Source: Desulfitibacter alkalitolerans DSM 16504 | Lineage (GTDB): Bacteria; Bacillota; DSM-16504; Desulfitibacterales; Desulfitibacteraceae | Direction: 5' to 3' | Length of the DNA stretch: 64,000 bases | Assembly: GCF_000620305.1 (NCBI RefSeq) | Contig: NZ_KK211105.1 | Coordinates: 64,501-128,500, forward strand | Translations under genes and position numbers: made by a program | Shown: positions 35,945-45,670 of the stretch, in pieces | Layout: each line of letters opens with the position of its first letter | Position numbering within the stretch: the first letter of the stretch is position 1 | Notes under the pieces: model-generated | Databases searched by the model: none | Told to the model about the DNA's origin: nothing | Seen by the model: only the letters and a program-made list of their open reading frames with translations

Positions 35945-37827
35945 TAATAGAAAAAATTTCTGAGCCGCAGGACCTAAAGAAGCTATCCATTGCGGAATTA
36001 GAAAAGTTAGCCGTTGAAATTCGTGCTATGCTTCTGGATACAGTATCTAAAACTGGTGGACACCTTGCGCCTAGCTTGGGTGTAGTGGAATTAACCCTGG
36101 CTTTACACTCAGTATACAACTCACCCTACGATAAAATAATCTGGGATGTAGGTCATCAATCCTATGTACACAAAATCATTTGTGGGCGATACGAAAGATT
36201 TCATACATTAAGACAATATGGTGGCATTAGCGGCTTCCCCAAAAGGGAGGAATCTGTTCATGACCACTTCAATACAGGCCACAGCTCAACGTCTATTTCT
36301 GCTGCTTTAGGAATGGCATTGGCTAGAGATTTAAGACAACAAAAGAATTCTGTGGTGGCTGTCATTGGCGATGGAGCATTGACTGGCGGCATGGCCTTTG
36401 AGGCTTTAAACTATGCTGGGGATTTACAGGTAGATCTTACAGTTATTCTTAATGACAACAAAATGTCTATTGCTGGCAATGTTGGAGCCATGTCCAGTTA
36501 TCTATCCAGACTTCGTACAGATCCAAAGTATTCAAAGGGCAAAGAAGAGCTGGAAGCCATATTAAAGCGCCTTCCAAAAATTGGCACTACTGTAGTGCGT
36601 TTAGCAGATAGACTAAAGGATGCATTTAAATACCTTGTGGTACCAGGAATGCTTTTTGAGGAGTTGGGTTATACATACCTGGGACCAGTAGATGGTCATA
36701 ATATTCAATTAGTTCAACAGATACTCAAAAATGCCAAAACAACAAAGGGACCTGTATTAGTACATGTTATAACCACAAAAGGTAAAGGTTATGAGCCAGC
36801 AGAAACAAATCCTAATGCTTTTCATGGGACAGGCCCATTTGATTTAAAGGCGGGTAAATCTCAAAAGGCAGATGCAGTTCCCAGCTATACTGAGGTATTT
36901 GGTAAAACCCTTGTAGATTTGGCTAAAAAGAATAAAAGCATCCTGGCTATTACTGCAGCCATGCCAGATGGTACAGGCCTAAACTATTTTGCCAGGGAGT
37001 TTCCTTCAAGATACTTTGATGTTGGTATAGCAGAGCAAAATGCTGTTACAATGGCCGCTGGTCTGGCTGCAGAAGGTTTTGTTCCAGTAGTGGCTGTTTA
37101 CTCTACCTTTTTACAAAGAGCTTATGACCAGATAGTTCATGATGTTTGTCTTCAGAAATTACCTGTGATTTTTGCCATTGATCGTGCCGGACTGGTTGGT
37201 GAGGACGGAGAGACCCACCATGGTTTATTTGATATCTCTTATCTAAGAAGCATACCCAACCTTCTCTATATGGCCCCCAAGGATGAAGCGGAATTACAGC
37301 AAATGCTTCAGACTGCTGTTAATAGCAACAGACCTGCTGCTATTCGTTATCCAAGGGGTGCTGGAATAGGAGTGCCTCTTTTTAAAGAAGATATTCCCCC
37401 ATTAGAAATAGGCCAGGGTGAAGTCCTTTTAACTGGAAAACACCTTACTATAGCTGCAGTTGGACCACATGTCTATACTGCATTAACTGCTGCGGATTTG
37501 TTACAAAAGCAGGGCCTGAGTTGTTCAGTAATTAACCCAAGATTCATTAAACCTCTTGACTTTAATCTTATTTTAGATTCCATAAAGCAAACAAAAAGGT
37601 TAATTACTATTGAGGAAAACTATGTGGCAGGCGGCTTTGGATCCTCTATAGTTGAATTACTTGCTGAATATGGTATTAATGGTGTTGAGATTAGAAATAT
37701 TGGTGTAAAGGACAACTTTGTAACCCATGGCTCAGTACAAATATTAAGACAGCAGTTAGGCCTGACCCCTGAAGGAATTGTTCAAGCAGCAGCCTCAATG
37801 GTTGGGTTAAAGGTTGCTAACAGGTAG
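35941..37827 (+). CDS. dxs: 1-Deoxy-D-xylulose-5-phosphate synthase
   Basis: 628 residues. Thiamin-diphosphate enzyme making DXP from pyruvate and glyceraldehyde 3-phosphate, the first step of the MEP isoprenoid pathway. Visible motifs are [24 protein letters not shown], the TPP motif [20 protein letters not shown], the transketolase-type [11 protein letters not shown] and the C-terminal domain [12 protein letters not shown]. Standard length. Start overlaps the oapA stop. Confidence 0.95.
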   Translation: MIIEKISEPQDLKKLSIAELEKLAVEIRAMLLDTVSKTGGHLAPSLGVVELTLALHSVYNSPYDKIIWDVGHQSYVHKIICGRYERFHTLRQYGGISGFPKREESVHDHFNTGHSSTSISAALGMALARDLRQQKNSVVAVIGDGALTGGMAFEALNYAGDLQVDLTVILNDNKMSIAGNVGAMSSYLSRLRTDPKYSKGKEELEAILKRLPKIGTTVVRLADRLKDAFKYLVVPGMLFEELGYTYLGPVDGHNIQLVQQILKNAKTTKGPVLVHVITTKGKGYEPAETNPNAFHGTGPFDLKAGKSQKADAVPSYTEVFGKTLVDLAKKNKSILAITAAMPDGTGLNYFAREFPSRYFDVGIAEQNAVTMAAGLAAEGFVPVVAVYSTFLQRAYDQIVHDVCLQKLPVIFAIDRAGLVGEDGETHHGLFDISYLRSIPNLLYMAPKDEAELQQMLQTAVNSNRPAAIRYPRGAGIGVPLFKEDIPPLEIGQGEVLLTGKHLTIAAVGPHVYTALTAADLLQKQGLSCSVINPRFIKPLDFNLILDSIKQTKRLITIEENYVAGGFGSSIVELLAEYGINGVEIRNIGVKDNFVTHGSVQILRQQLGLTPEGIVQAAASMVGLKVANR

Positions 37828-37832
37828 AAGCA

Positions 37833-38630
37833 ATGACCAGGGAACGTTTAGATGTGCTTGTAGTTAACAGAAACTTATTTGAAAGCAGGGAACAGGCCCA
37901 AAGGTCCATCATGGCCGGGGAAATTCTTGTAAATGATATTAGAATAACCAAGCCTGGCACAAAGGTTAATGATGATGCAGTCATAAGGTATACGGGAAAA
38001 GGACTGCCTTATGTAAGCAGAGGGGGCCTGAAGCTTAAAAGGGCAATAGACGCCTTTTCCATAGACTTTAATGAAAAGATAGTATTAGATGTTGGAGCCT
38101 CTACTGGTGGATTTACTGACTGCGCCCTTAAACACGGGGCCAAGAAAGTATATTCAGTAGATGTTGGATATGGACAGCTTGCCTGGAGCCTGCGCAGCGA
38201 TCCAAGGGTTGTTGTTATGGAAAGAACAAATGCCAGGGAACTTAAACCTGATATGTTTTATGAAAAGCTAGATATTATCACCATGGATGTTTCCTTTATA
38301 TCAATAACCAAGATACTGCCCCAGCTGCCAGCCTTAATAAATGAATGTGGAATAATAATTACACTCATCAAGCCCCAATTTGAGGCTGGTAAAGAAAATG
38401 TGGGCAAAAGGGGTGTTGTTAAGGATGTAAACATACATATGGCTGTTATTAAAAATGTTATAAAAGAGGCAGAAAAATCAGGCCTATATGCAAATAAACT
38501 AGACCATTCCCCTATAAAGGGTCCTGAGGGAAATATAGAATTTTTGCTCTTGTTGGACACTAAGGGCAAGGTGGAAATTGATGAAAAAATAATCTACGAG
38601 ACTGTTGAGGCAAGTCAGCAGATTAACTAG
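37833..38630 (+). CDS. tlyA: TlyA family rRNA methyltransferase/hemolysin-like
   Basis: 265 residues. An N-terminal S4 RNA-binding domain (R-L-D-V-L-V-V-N-R, M-A-G-E-I-L-V-N) is followed by an FtsJ-like SAM domain with LDVGASTGGFTDC, VDVGYGQL and the S-F-I-S motif. Acts as a 2'-O-ribose methyltransferase on rRNA in studied homologues. Follows dxs by 5 bp, a frequent order. A terminator is immediately downstream. Confidence 0.9.
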   Translation: MTRERLDVLVVNRNLFESREQAQRSIMAGEILVNDIRITKPGTKVNDDAVIRYTGKGLPYVSRGGLKLKRAIDAFSIDFNEKIVLDVGASTGGFTDCALKHGAKKVYSVDVGYGQLAWSLRSDPRVVVMERTNARELKPDMFYEKLDIITMDVSFISITKILPQLPALINECGIIITLIKPQFEAGKENVGKRGVVKDVNIHMAVIKNVIKEAEKSGLYANKLDHSPIKGPEGNIEFLLLLDTKGKVEIDEKIIYETVEASQQIN

Positions 38631-38635
38631 GCTTT

Positions 38636-38661
38636 AAAAGTGCTCTAAAGAGCACTTTTTC
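38636..38661 (+). terminator. Rho-independent terminator after tlyA
   Basis: 10-bp stem AAAAGTGCTC/GAGCACTTTT with TAAA loop, followed by a T-run, 6 bp after the stop codon. It probably ends the long transcript that starts at xseA. Confidence 0.8.
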
Positions 38662-38721
38662 TATTATTTAAAAAGGAAAACTTATACAATCTGTTGAATA
38701 AAGTATCAGAGGTGGTAAGGC

Positions 38722-39228
38722 GTGTCTTTTTATGATCTAGGATTTTTAATTTTGATAATTAGTGCATATTTGTTTTATAATAGTTTTAAAAAGTATAAGC
38801 ATAATAGACAGCTGGAGATGTCCGCATCCCTGGGAAAAAAAGAGCAGGATCTTTTAGAAAGCATTCTAGAAAAAGGCTATAAGATTAAGGAAGTATATCC
38901 AGAGGTTTCTGGAAGTGTTGATGAAGACTATAAAACCTATTCAGAACATTTCAGATATCCCTTTATAATTTCTAAAAATAAGAGAGATTATTTAGTTAAA
39001 GTTAGAAAGGATAAGGAATCCATTCGTTTGTCCAGCAGTAGATATCGCAGGAGTCTTATTACAGAATGCTCTATTTTTAATGTCCAGGGAATTGTGATTG
39101 CAGATTTGACTGGTAAGCTTAGAGAGTTTAATATTACAATACCAAGAAAAAATACCATGCCATGGACTATATTAATAATCATAACAGCCTTCATTTCAGG
39201 TTTTTATATAGCATATAAGTTTTTTTAA
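38722..39228 (+). CDS. Uncharacterised two-helix membrane protein
   Basis: 168 residues. One membrane helix at the N-terminus (about 5-20) and one at the C-terminus (about 145-165) bracket a basic, mixed-charge soluble domain with no recognised motif. GTG start with GAGGTGG ribosome site. It sits between the tlyA terminator and nadK and may begin the nadK-mnmM-argR-recN unit. I recognise no family. Confidence 0.55.
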   Translation: MSFYDLGFLILIISAYLFYNSFKKYKHNRQLEMSASLGKKEQDLLESILEKGYKIKEVYPEVSGSVDEDYKTYSEHFRYPFIISKNKRDYLVKVRKDKESIRLSSSRYRRSLITECSIFNVQGIVIADLTGKLREFNITIPRKNTMPWTILIIITAFISGFYIAYKFF

Positions 39229-39252
39229 ATATATTTCATAAGGGGTTATTCA

Positions 39253-40119
39253 ATGAAAAAAATAGGTTTTATAGTTAATATGAGAAAAGAATCAGCATCT
39301 GCCATTGCACAGCAGGTAATTAATTGGCTTATAGAGAATGATATGGAAGTTTATTTAACTAACGAAACTGCAAATAAATTATCATTTTTTAATCACGGGG
39401 TTAAGACAGATGACTTGTTTTCCATGTCTGACTGTATTCTGGTACTTGGTGGAGATGGCACACTTTTAAATACTGCCAGATTTGCAGCCGGCAAAAACAT
39501 ACCCCTTCTTGGAATTAACCTGGGTCAGTTAGGATTTCTTACTGAGCTAGAGGTTGATAAGCTTATATATGGACTAGAGGAATTAAAAACTGGCCATTTT
39601 CATATTGAAGAAAGAATGATGCTGGAAGCCTATGTATATAGAAATGGGAAGATAGTTGGAAATTTTCATGCATTAAATGATATAGTCATAACCAAGGGTG
39701 CTTTTGCTAGAATGATTGAAATGAAAACTTATATTGACAATGAGTTTTTAACCACATATCCGGCAGATGGACTTATTATTTCCTCGCCAACTGGTTCAAC
39801 TGCCTATTCATTATCGGCTGGAGGACCCATTGTTTCACCTGATCTTGATGTTATAATCATTACACCTATCTGCCCTCATACCCTGTATGCAAGACCAGTT
39901 GTAATATCCCATAATCAAAATGTAAGGGTAGTTCTGGTTTCTGATACTGGTGAGGTAATGCTTACTGTAGATGGCCAGGACGGCTTTCTTCTAAAAGCGA
40001 AGGACGAAATTATTGTAAAGAAGTCCAATCTGACAACAAAGCTCATTAAACTGCGCAATAGGTCCTTTTATGACATTCTGAGAGAAAAATTAAAGGACGG
40101 GAGTAAAAATCGTGTCTGA
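39253..40119 (+). CDS. nadK: NAD kinase
   Basis: 288 residues. It phosphorylates NAD to NADP. Motifs seen are LVLGGDGTLLNTAR, G-I-N-L-G-Q-L-G-F-L-T-E, A-L-N-D-I-V-I-T-K, the TYPADGLIISSPTGSTAYS segment and C-P-H-T-L-Y-A-R-P. Normal length. Overlaps the next gene by 8 bp. Neighbouring argR and recN match the usual Firmicutes order. Confidence 0.94.
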   Translation: MKKIGFIVNMRKESASAIAQQVINWLIENDMEVYLTNETANKLSFFNHGVKTDDLFSMSDCILVLGGDGTLLNTARFAAGKNIPLLGINLGQLGFLTELEVDKLIYGLEELKTGHFHIEERMMLEAYVYRNGKIVGNFHALNDIVITKGAFARMIEMKTYIDNEFLTTYPADGLIISSPTGSTAYSLSAGGPIVSPDLDVIIITPICPHTLYARPVVISHNQNVRVVLVSDTGEVMLTVDGQDGFLLKAKDEIIVKKSNLTTKLIKLRNRSFYDILREKLKDGSKNRV

Positions 40120-40681
40120 TATTTTTGCCAGGGCAACATCTATAAATCATGATTTTATCAGCAGGTTAATTACTCCCGGTGATAAGGCTGTGGATGCAAC
40201 TGTTGGAAACGGGCATGATACCATATTCCTGGCTAATTTAGTAGGTGATACTGGCAAGGTCTACGGATTTGATATACAGGATATGGCTATTGAAAGGACA
40301 AAAAATCTACTTTCGGCACATAACCTATCTAATCGGGTATTACTTATTGCTGATGGTCATGAAAATATTGATAAATATATACAGCATCCTGTAAAGGTAA
40401 TTATGTTTAACCTGGGTTATCTGCCTGGTGGAGATCATGGGATTATAACCAGGGAGGAAACTACAATAGCTGCTCTCAAAAAGTCCCTTTCTCTACTGAC
40501 ACCACATGGTGTTCTATCAGTAGTTGTATACTCTAGACATCATGGAGGAGAAAGGGAAAAGCAAGCAGTTGAGAGCTTTTTCGAAAGCATCCCAAAAACT
40601 GAATTCCATGTGGTGAAAATAAACCACTTAAATAGATTAAGTAGTTCTCCCTATATTATTATAGCTCAAAGAAATGATTAA
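40112..40681 (+). CDS. mnmM: tRNA U34 wobble methyltransferase MnmM (YtqB)
   Basis: 189 residues of the YtqB/rRNA-methylase-like SAM fold. D-A-T-V-G-N-G-H-D-T is the SAM-binding motif I, and F-N-L-G-Y-L-P-G-G-D-H-G is the family signature. In Bacillus subtilis YtqB is the mnm5U34 tRNA methyltransferase (MnmM), which I apply by homology. GTG start overlapping nadK. Function in this organism is inferred. Confidence 0.85.
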   Translation: MSDIFARATSINHDFISRLITPGDKAVDATVGNGHDTIFLANLVGDTGKVYGFDIQDMAIERTKNLLSAHNLSNRVLLIADGHENIDKYIQHPVKVIMFNLGYLPGGDHGIITREETTIAALKKSLSLLTPHGVLSVVVYSRHHGGEREKQAVESFFESIPKTEFHVVKINHLNRLSSSPYIIIAQRND

Positions 40682-40733
40682 TCAGGAGAAAGGAGAGAAG
40701 GGACAAGCCTTTAATAAGGTGTGTCTGTGAATT

Positions 40734-41186
40734 ATGAAAAATTTAAGACAACGAAAAATATTAGATTTAATTAAAGAACATGACGTGGAAACCCAAGAGG
40801 ATTTAGTTAATAAGCTCAGAGAAAATGGTTTTGATGTAACTCAAGCCACAGTATCTAGAGATATTAAAGAACTAAGTTTAATAAAAATTGCCACAGATAA
40901 AAATACCTACAAGTATTTTGTTGCTTCTGAACCAAGGCATAACTTGAATGAGAATAGGCTTAGTAAGCTTTTAAAGGATTCAGCAACAAGTATTGATTAC
41001 AGCGATAACCTTATAGTTATCAAAACCCTGCCTGGAGTTGCAAATGCCATTGCATCCTGCATAGATCATATCCAATGGCCTGAAATAATTGGCACCATTG
41101 CTGGTGACGACACGCTTCTCCTGATTGTTAAACCAAGGGAGGCCGTGGAAAAATATTTAAATATGCTTGATAAGCTCTTGGAATGA
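40734..41186 (+). CDS. argR: Arginine repressor ArgR/AhrC
   Basis: 150 residues. N-terminal winged helix (R-Q-R-K-I-L-D-L-I, A-T-V-S-R-D-I-K-E-L) and C-terminal hexamerisation/arginine-binding domain with the G-D-D-T-L-L-I motif. Represses arginine biosynthesis and can activate catabolism with L-arginine. Lies between mnmM and recN as in Bacillus. No ARG box was identified in front of it. Confidence 0.94.
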   Translation: MKNLRQRKILDLIKEHDVETQEDLVNKLRENGFDVTQATVSRDIKELSLIKIATDKNTYKYFVASEPRHNLNENRLSKLLKDSATSIDYSDNLIVIKTLPGVANAIASCIDHIQWPEIIGTIAGDDTLLLIVKPREAVEKYLNMLDKLLE

Positions 41187-41197
41187 GGTGAAACACC

Positions 41198-42877
41198 ATG
41201 CTGCAGGAAATACACATTGAAAATTTTGCTTTAATTGAGGAAGTAACCATAGAATTTGAAAAGGGTTTTAATGTATTGTCAGGAGAAACTGGAGCAGGCA
41301 AATCTATTCTTATAGATGCAGTTGGCCTACTACTAGGTGATAGAGCTTCAAGTGATTATGTGAGAACAGGATGTGAGAAGGCAATCATCCAGGGAGTATT
41401 CACCTTTTCTCCCACTGAAAGTCTAACATACAATACCATTCTTCAGGATCTTGGCATAACCCCAGAAGAAGATGGTACCATCATTCTTACTAGAGAAATT
41501 AGCGATACCGGCAAAAATGCATGCCGTATTAATGGGCGAACTGTTACCCTATCATGCTTTCAAAATCTTAGTCCTTTGCTGGTTGAAATTCACGGACAAA
41601 ATACTACCCAACAGTTAATCTCTGTATCCAAGCAGGCTGAGCTCCTTGACAGGCTTGGAGGAGCCAGACTACAGACTCTGCGCAATGATATAAATGATAA
41701 ATATAAAAAAATTAGCCAGTATGAAAGGGAAATAAAGAGACTAAAGGAAATAGTCACACTTGGACTTCGTGAAAGGGATTTTCTTCAGCATCAAATAGAG
41801 GAAATAATCCAGGCCAGTCTATTGCCTGGTGAAGAGGAGAGTTTAGAAAAGGAACTCAAGATCCTGGGAAGCTCCCAAGAACTTCAGGCTGCTTGTGAGG
41901 AGGCTAATTCCCTGCTTTTATCAGGAGAGGGTACAGCTGTTAGCGCTTATGATTTAATAGGTAGAGTGGTAGATAGGTTTCGAAATCTTCAGGGTTTAAA
42001 TCAAGAACTGGACAATTCCATTTCAGAACTAGAAAATGCCATGTGCCAGGTACAGGAACTGGCTCATAATTTTAAAAGCTATCCACAAGATATGGATTAT
42101 GATCCATATAAAATGCAGGAAATAGAGGATAGACTTGCTTTAATCAGCAAGCTAAAAAGAAAGTATGGAAATAATATTGAAGACATTATTAGTTTAAAAG
42201 ACAAACTCACATCTGAGCTATATGAGATAGAAAATGCAGAAGATATGCTTAAAGCCAATGAGAACAAATATAATGAAATATCCAGGGAATATGACGCCCT
42301 TGCACAAAAAATTCACTCTGTAAGAAGACAGGTGGCTGATGAATTAGAGGTAAAAATCATGAAGGCATTAAATGATCTGGTAATGCCTAATGTAAAATTC
42401 AAAATTTCAATTGATTTATTAAAGGATAGGGGACCCTTTGGCAGGGATAAAATTGAATTCCTTATTTCCCCAAATCCAGGTGAGCCCCTTAAACCTCTAG
42501 CAAAAATAGCTTCTGGAGGGGAAATTGCCAGAATCATGTTATCACTTAAAAGTATTCTGGCAGAAGTGGATAATGTTCCTGTTTTAATTTTTGACGAAAT
42601 TGATTCCGGAATTGGAGGTCTTGTATTAAAGCCTGTGGCAGAAAAGCTCTCTGAGACCAGTAAATTCTGCCAGGTGATTTGTGTTACTCATTCTCCCCAA
42701 ATAGCAGCCCATGCAAATTCCCATTATTTAATTCAAAAACATAGTGAAAACAATAAAACTTTGACAAAAGTATCCAAGCTAAAAACAGAAGAAGAAAGAA
42801 TAGAAGAATTGTCCAGAATGTTGGGAGCAACTTCCAAGGCCAAAGAACATGCTTTAGAATTGAGAAAACAAAACTAA
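41198..42877 (+). CDS. recN: DNA repair ATPase RecN
   Basis: 559 residues, SMC-like. N-terminal Walker A (L-S-G-E-T-G-A-G-K-S-I-L), long central coiled coil (about 150-370), C-terminal signature A-S-G-G-E-I-A-R-I-M-L-S and Walker B V-L-I-F-D-E-I-D-S-G-I-G-G. Acts in double-strand break repair. Terminator follows. Confidence 0.95.
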   Translation: MLQEIHIENFALIEEVTIEFEKGFNVLSGETGAGKSILIDAVGLLLGDRASSDYVRTGCEKAIIQGVFTFSPTESLTYNTILQDLGITPEEDGTIILTREISDTGKNACRINGRTVTLSCFQNLSPLLVEIHGQNTTQQLISVSKQAELLDRLGGARLQTLRNDINDKYKKISQYEREIKRLKEIVTLGLRERDFLQHQIEEIIQASLLPGEEESLEKELKILGSSQELQAACEEANSLLLSGEGTAVSAYDLIGRVVDRFRNLQGLNQELDNSISELENAMCQVQELAHNFKSYPQDMDYDPYKMQEIEDRLALISKLKRKYGNNIEDIISLKDKLTSELYEIENAEDMLKANENKYNEISREYDALAQKIHSVRRQVADELEVKIMKALNDLVMPNVKFKISIDLLKDRGPFGRDKIEFLISPNPGEPLKPLAKIASGGEIARIMLSLKSILAEVDNVPVLIFDEIDSGIGGLVLKPVAEKLSETSKFCQVICVTHSPQIAAHANSHYLIQKHSENNKTLTKVSKLKTEEERIEELSRMLGATSKAKEHALELRKQN

Positions 42878-42907
42878 AAGTGCAGTTAATATTAACTGTA
42901 CTTTTTT
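42877..42907 (+). terminator. Rho-independent terminator after recN
   Basis: A stem of about 12 bp between AAGTGCAGTTAAT and ATTAACTGTACTT (one G-T pair), followed by TTTTTT. Confidence 0.75.
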
Positions 42908-43045
42908 ATATTTACTTGGATAGTGAGTATTGCCAGGATATTAAAATCTTCTGCAGCCACACTAGATATAAAGATAAATAATTTTTTATAATTTACGGGG
43001 GTGAAATTCAAATCGGGGAGACTAAAGTATTGGAGTGAATAAGGT

Positions 43046-44362
43046 TTGCGCAAAAGCATATTCAGCAGAGTCTATGCATTCATTATTATTGCTGCAATTC
43101 TGGCCATAAGCTTCAGTCCCCAGATGCAAAGCTATTTCCTGCTTCCAACAAATCAAAGATTATCAGTTGGTGATGAATTTAATTTACCATTAGTTTTCCC
43201 AAAAAAAATAGTAAATAATTTAAAAATGCAAATTCATGATGAAAGTGGTTTAATAGAGTCTCTAAATCTGTCAGGTGCAAAGGAATTCAACAGAAGCGGA
43301 AAATATACTGCTAAATTAAGTCTATTTGGTTTAATTCCGTTGAAAGAAATTGTTGTTGATGTTGTTCCAGAAATCAAGGTTTATCCCTCTGGACATTCAA
43401 TTGGTGTTTTCTTAAGAGCCCAGGGAGTTATGGTGGTAGGTTTTTCACCTGTTACAAATGATGTAGGCATGGAAGTACAGCCTGCCAGGGATCAGGGAAT
43501 ACAGATTGGAGATATAATTTCCAAAATTAATAATCAACCTGTAGGAAGCGACAAAGAATTAGCAGAGCTTATTGACAAGTACGGCAGTTCAGATAAACAG
43601 ATCACATTGCAAGTAATTAGAAATGGACTGAAAATGGATTTTTATCTAGAACCAATAAAGTGCGGAGATACAGACAGGTATAGAATAGGTCTCTATGTTA
43701 GAGATACAGCAGCTGGTATAGGTACTTTAACCTTCTTTGAACCCGACAAGGGCAAGTATGGTGCTTTAGGCCATGTAATAGCCAATGTGGATATAAAGGA
43801 AGAATTAAAGGATGGCATGGGTAGAATAATGTCAGCCTCTATTCAAAAGATCAATCAGGGAAAAAAAGGCTTTCCAGGTGAGAAAATAGGAAGCTTTAGC
43901 AGCAACTCCTCCCTATCAGGGGTTATAATGAAAAACTGTAATCTGGGGATTTATGGAGTTCTCGATAAAATACCAACTAATACCTATTATAGCGAACCAA
44001 TACCTGTAGCCTATGCCAATCAGATAACTCCAGGTACAGCCCATATATTAACTGTCTTAGAAGGTGACAAAATTGAAAAATTTGAAATAGAAATTGAAAG
44101 AGTAATTTCGCACCAGAGACCAAATGGAAAGGGCCTAGTGATTAAAGTTACTGATAAAAAATTAATTGAAAAGACAGGTGGTATAATTCAAGGTATGAGT
44201 GGCAGCCCAATCATTCAAAATGGCAAGCTCATAGGTGCAGTAACACATGTTTTTGTACAAGAACCTACCAGGGGATATGGTATTCTTGCAGAATGGATGA
44301 TTGAAGAGATAGGTATAATACCTGAAGAGCTTGTCACAGATTCAGTTTTGTCAGCATCATAA
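43046..44362 (+). CDS. spoIVB: SpoIVB serine peptidase
   Basis: 438 residues. An N-terminal membrane anchor is followed by a PDZ domain (D-Q-G-I-Q-I-G-D-I-I-S-K-I-N) and the S55 peptidase domain with the catalytic serine in G-M-S-G-S-P. It is made in the forespore and triggers pro-sigma-K processing through SpoIVFA cleavage. TTG start with GGAGTG; upstream sigma-F/G promoter not identified. Next to spo0A, the standard arrangement. Confidence 0.94.
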   Translation: MRKSIFSRVYAFIIIAAILAISFSPQMQSYFLLPTNQRLSVGDEFNLPLVFPKKIVNNLKMQIHDESGLIESLNLSGAKEFNRSGKYTAKLSLFGLIPLKEIVVDVVPEIKVYPSGHSIGVFLRAQGVMVVGFSPVTNDVGMEVQPARDQGIQIGDIISKINNQPVGSDKELAELIDKYGSSDKQITLQVIRNGLKMDFYLEPIKCGDTDRYRIGLYVRDTAAGIGTLTFFEPDKGKYGALGHVIANVDIKEELKDGMGRIMSASIQKINQGKKGFPGEKIGSFSSNSSLSGVIMKNCNLGIYGVLDKIPTNTYYSEPIPVAYANQITPGTAHILTVLEGDKIEKFEIEIERVISHQRPNGKGLVIKVTDKKLIEKTGGIIQGMSGSPIIQNGKLIGAVTHVFVQEPTRGYGILAEWMIEEIGIIPEELVTDSVLSAS

Positions 44363-44370
44363 ATGATACA

Positions 44371-44410
44371 ACATACAGCATGTTCCCAAATACTGCTGTG
44401 TGTTTTTCTT
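44371..44410 (+). terminator. Rho-independent terminator after spoIVB
   Basis: 9-bp stem CATACAGCA/TGCTGTGTG (one G-T pair) with a 13-nt loop, followed by TTTTTCTTT. Confidence 0.65.
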
Positions 44411-44468
44411 TGTGAAAAAGTAAAATTTTTGTTGAATTTTAACTAATATTGGGATATTGCAAAAAGTG

Positions 44469-44497
44469 GCAGGAAAAGGCAAATTTATGTTGAAATA
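44469..44497 (+). promoter_or_regulatory. Predicted sigma-H promoter of spo0A
   Basis: GCAGGAAAA (44469-44477, matching RnAGGAWWW) and GTTGAAATA (44489-44497, one mismatch to RnnGAATWW) are spaced by 11 bp, 46 bp before the spo0A GTG. Two TGTTGAA heptamers (44430-44436 and 44488-44494), each one base from the 0A box TGTCGAA, surround it. This fits the autoregulated sporulation promoter known in Bacillus. It is inferred from sequence. Confidence 0.5.
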
Positions 44498-44542
44498 ATA
44501 AAACCATACAGAAAAAACAAAATACAGGGGGCGTGGGTAAAC

Positions 44543-45316
44543 GTGGATGAACCAATAAATGTTTTAGTGGTGGATGACAACAAAGATTTTTGTGGAATAC
44601 TAAGTGAATACTTTTCTGACCAAAGAGACTTAAACCTTTGTGGTACAGCTTATAATGGTATCGAGGCTGTCAAAGCTATCCAAGAAAAGGAACCGGATGT
44701 AGTAATTCTGGATATAATAATGCCTCATTTAGATGGAATTGGTGTTCTTGAAAAACTGAATTCCACAGAATTAAGTGTAAGGCCAAAAATCATTGTATTA
44801 ACCACTTTAGGTCAGGAAATTATGACACAACAATCCTGTGATTTAGGAGCAGACTATTACATACTAAAGCCCTTTGATCTGGATGTATTAGGAACTAGAA
44901 TAAAGCAATTGGTAAGAGGGGAAACAACTGGCAGCGGGCCTAAAAATGGGATTGTCAAAGGAAAAAGCCTGGATGTTGAAGTAACTAAGATAATTCACCA
45001 AATGGGAGTGCCTGCACACATCAAAGGCTATCAATATTTAAGAGATGCAATTTTAATGGTCATTGAAGAAGTTAATTTGTTAGGTGCAGTTACAAAGGAG
45101 CTGTATCCACTTATTGCTAAAAAATATATGACTACACCTAGCAGGGTAGAAAGAGCCATCCGCCACGCTATAGAATTAGCCTGGGATCGTGGCAATGTTG
45201 ACATGATGAACCGTTTCTTTGGCTACACAATTAATGTTGAAAGAGGCAAACCCACCAACTCAGAGTTTATAGCTATGGTAGCTGATAAGCTAAGGATTGG
45301 TACAAAGGTAAGTTAA
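44543..45316 (+). CDS. spo0A: Sporulation master regulator Spo0A
   Basis: 257 residues. The receiver domain has the acidic pair V-V-D-D-N and phospho-acceptor Asp in [12 protein letters not shown], Thr and Lys switch residues (T-T-L-G, L-K-P-F). The C-terminal DNA-binding domain with [14 protein letters not shown] follows. It controls entry into sporulation. GTG start with GGGGGCG ribosome site. A terminator follows; a 354-bp gap precedes steA. Confidence 0.96.
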   Translation: MDEPINVLVVDDNKDFCGILSEYFSDQRDLNLCGTAYNGIEAVKAIQEKEPDVVILDIIMPHLDGIGVLEKLNSTELSVRPKIIVLTTLGQEIMTQQSCDLGADYYILKPFDLDVLGTRIKQLVRGETTGSGPKNGIVKGKSLDVEVTKIIHQMGVPAHIKGYQYLRDAILMVIEEVNLLGAVTKELYPLIAKKYMTTPSRVERAIRHAIELAWDRGNVDMMNRFFGYTINVERGKPTNSEFIAMVADKLRIGTKVS

Positions 45317-45361
45317 TCATGTAGTTAATTATATAAATATATTAAGATAAAACATATTCGC

Positions 45362-45401
45362 AGAGGAATAGTTGGAAAAATACCGGCTATCCTCTTTTTT
45401 G
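45362..45401 (+). terminator. Rho-independent terminator after spo0A
   Basis: Stem of about 13 bp (45362-45375 with 45383-45395, one bulge, two G-T pairs) followed by TTTTTT. Confidence 0.75.
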
Positions 45402-45670
45402 TTTTATAGTTAAAATTATCTGTTAACCATAAAATAAAATCCTTTCGTCAATTTTTAGGGTAAATTTACTCCATATACTAAATCCTTGCAGTTTAATAAA
45501 GGCCCTAGAAATCTCATTGTCGTTTTAAAGAAAAATTCCTGTCGAATGTACATAGAATAACAGAATATATGTAAAAAAGTTTAATTTTTCTACGTGTATT
45601 TTTCGTAGGATTTTTTGTTCTAACTAATACTTAAATCCTTCCTTGGGCAACCTAAAAAAGGGTGTTAGAA
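45402..45670. other. Gene-free gap with an exact 0A box
   Basis: No coding frame or structured RNA is apparent on either strand in this AT-rich gap. It holds an exact 0A heptamer TGTCGAA at 45540-45546, and a weak CTACG/CGTAG hairpin with a T-run near 45590-45618. No promoter for steA stands out. Confidence 0.45.
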
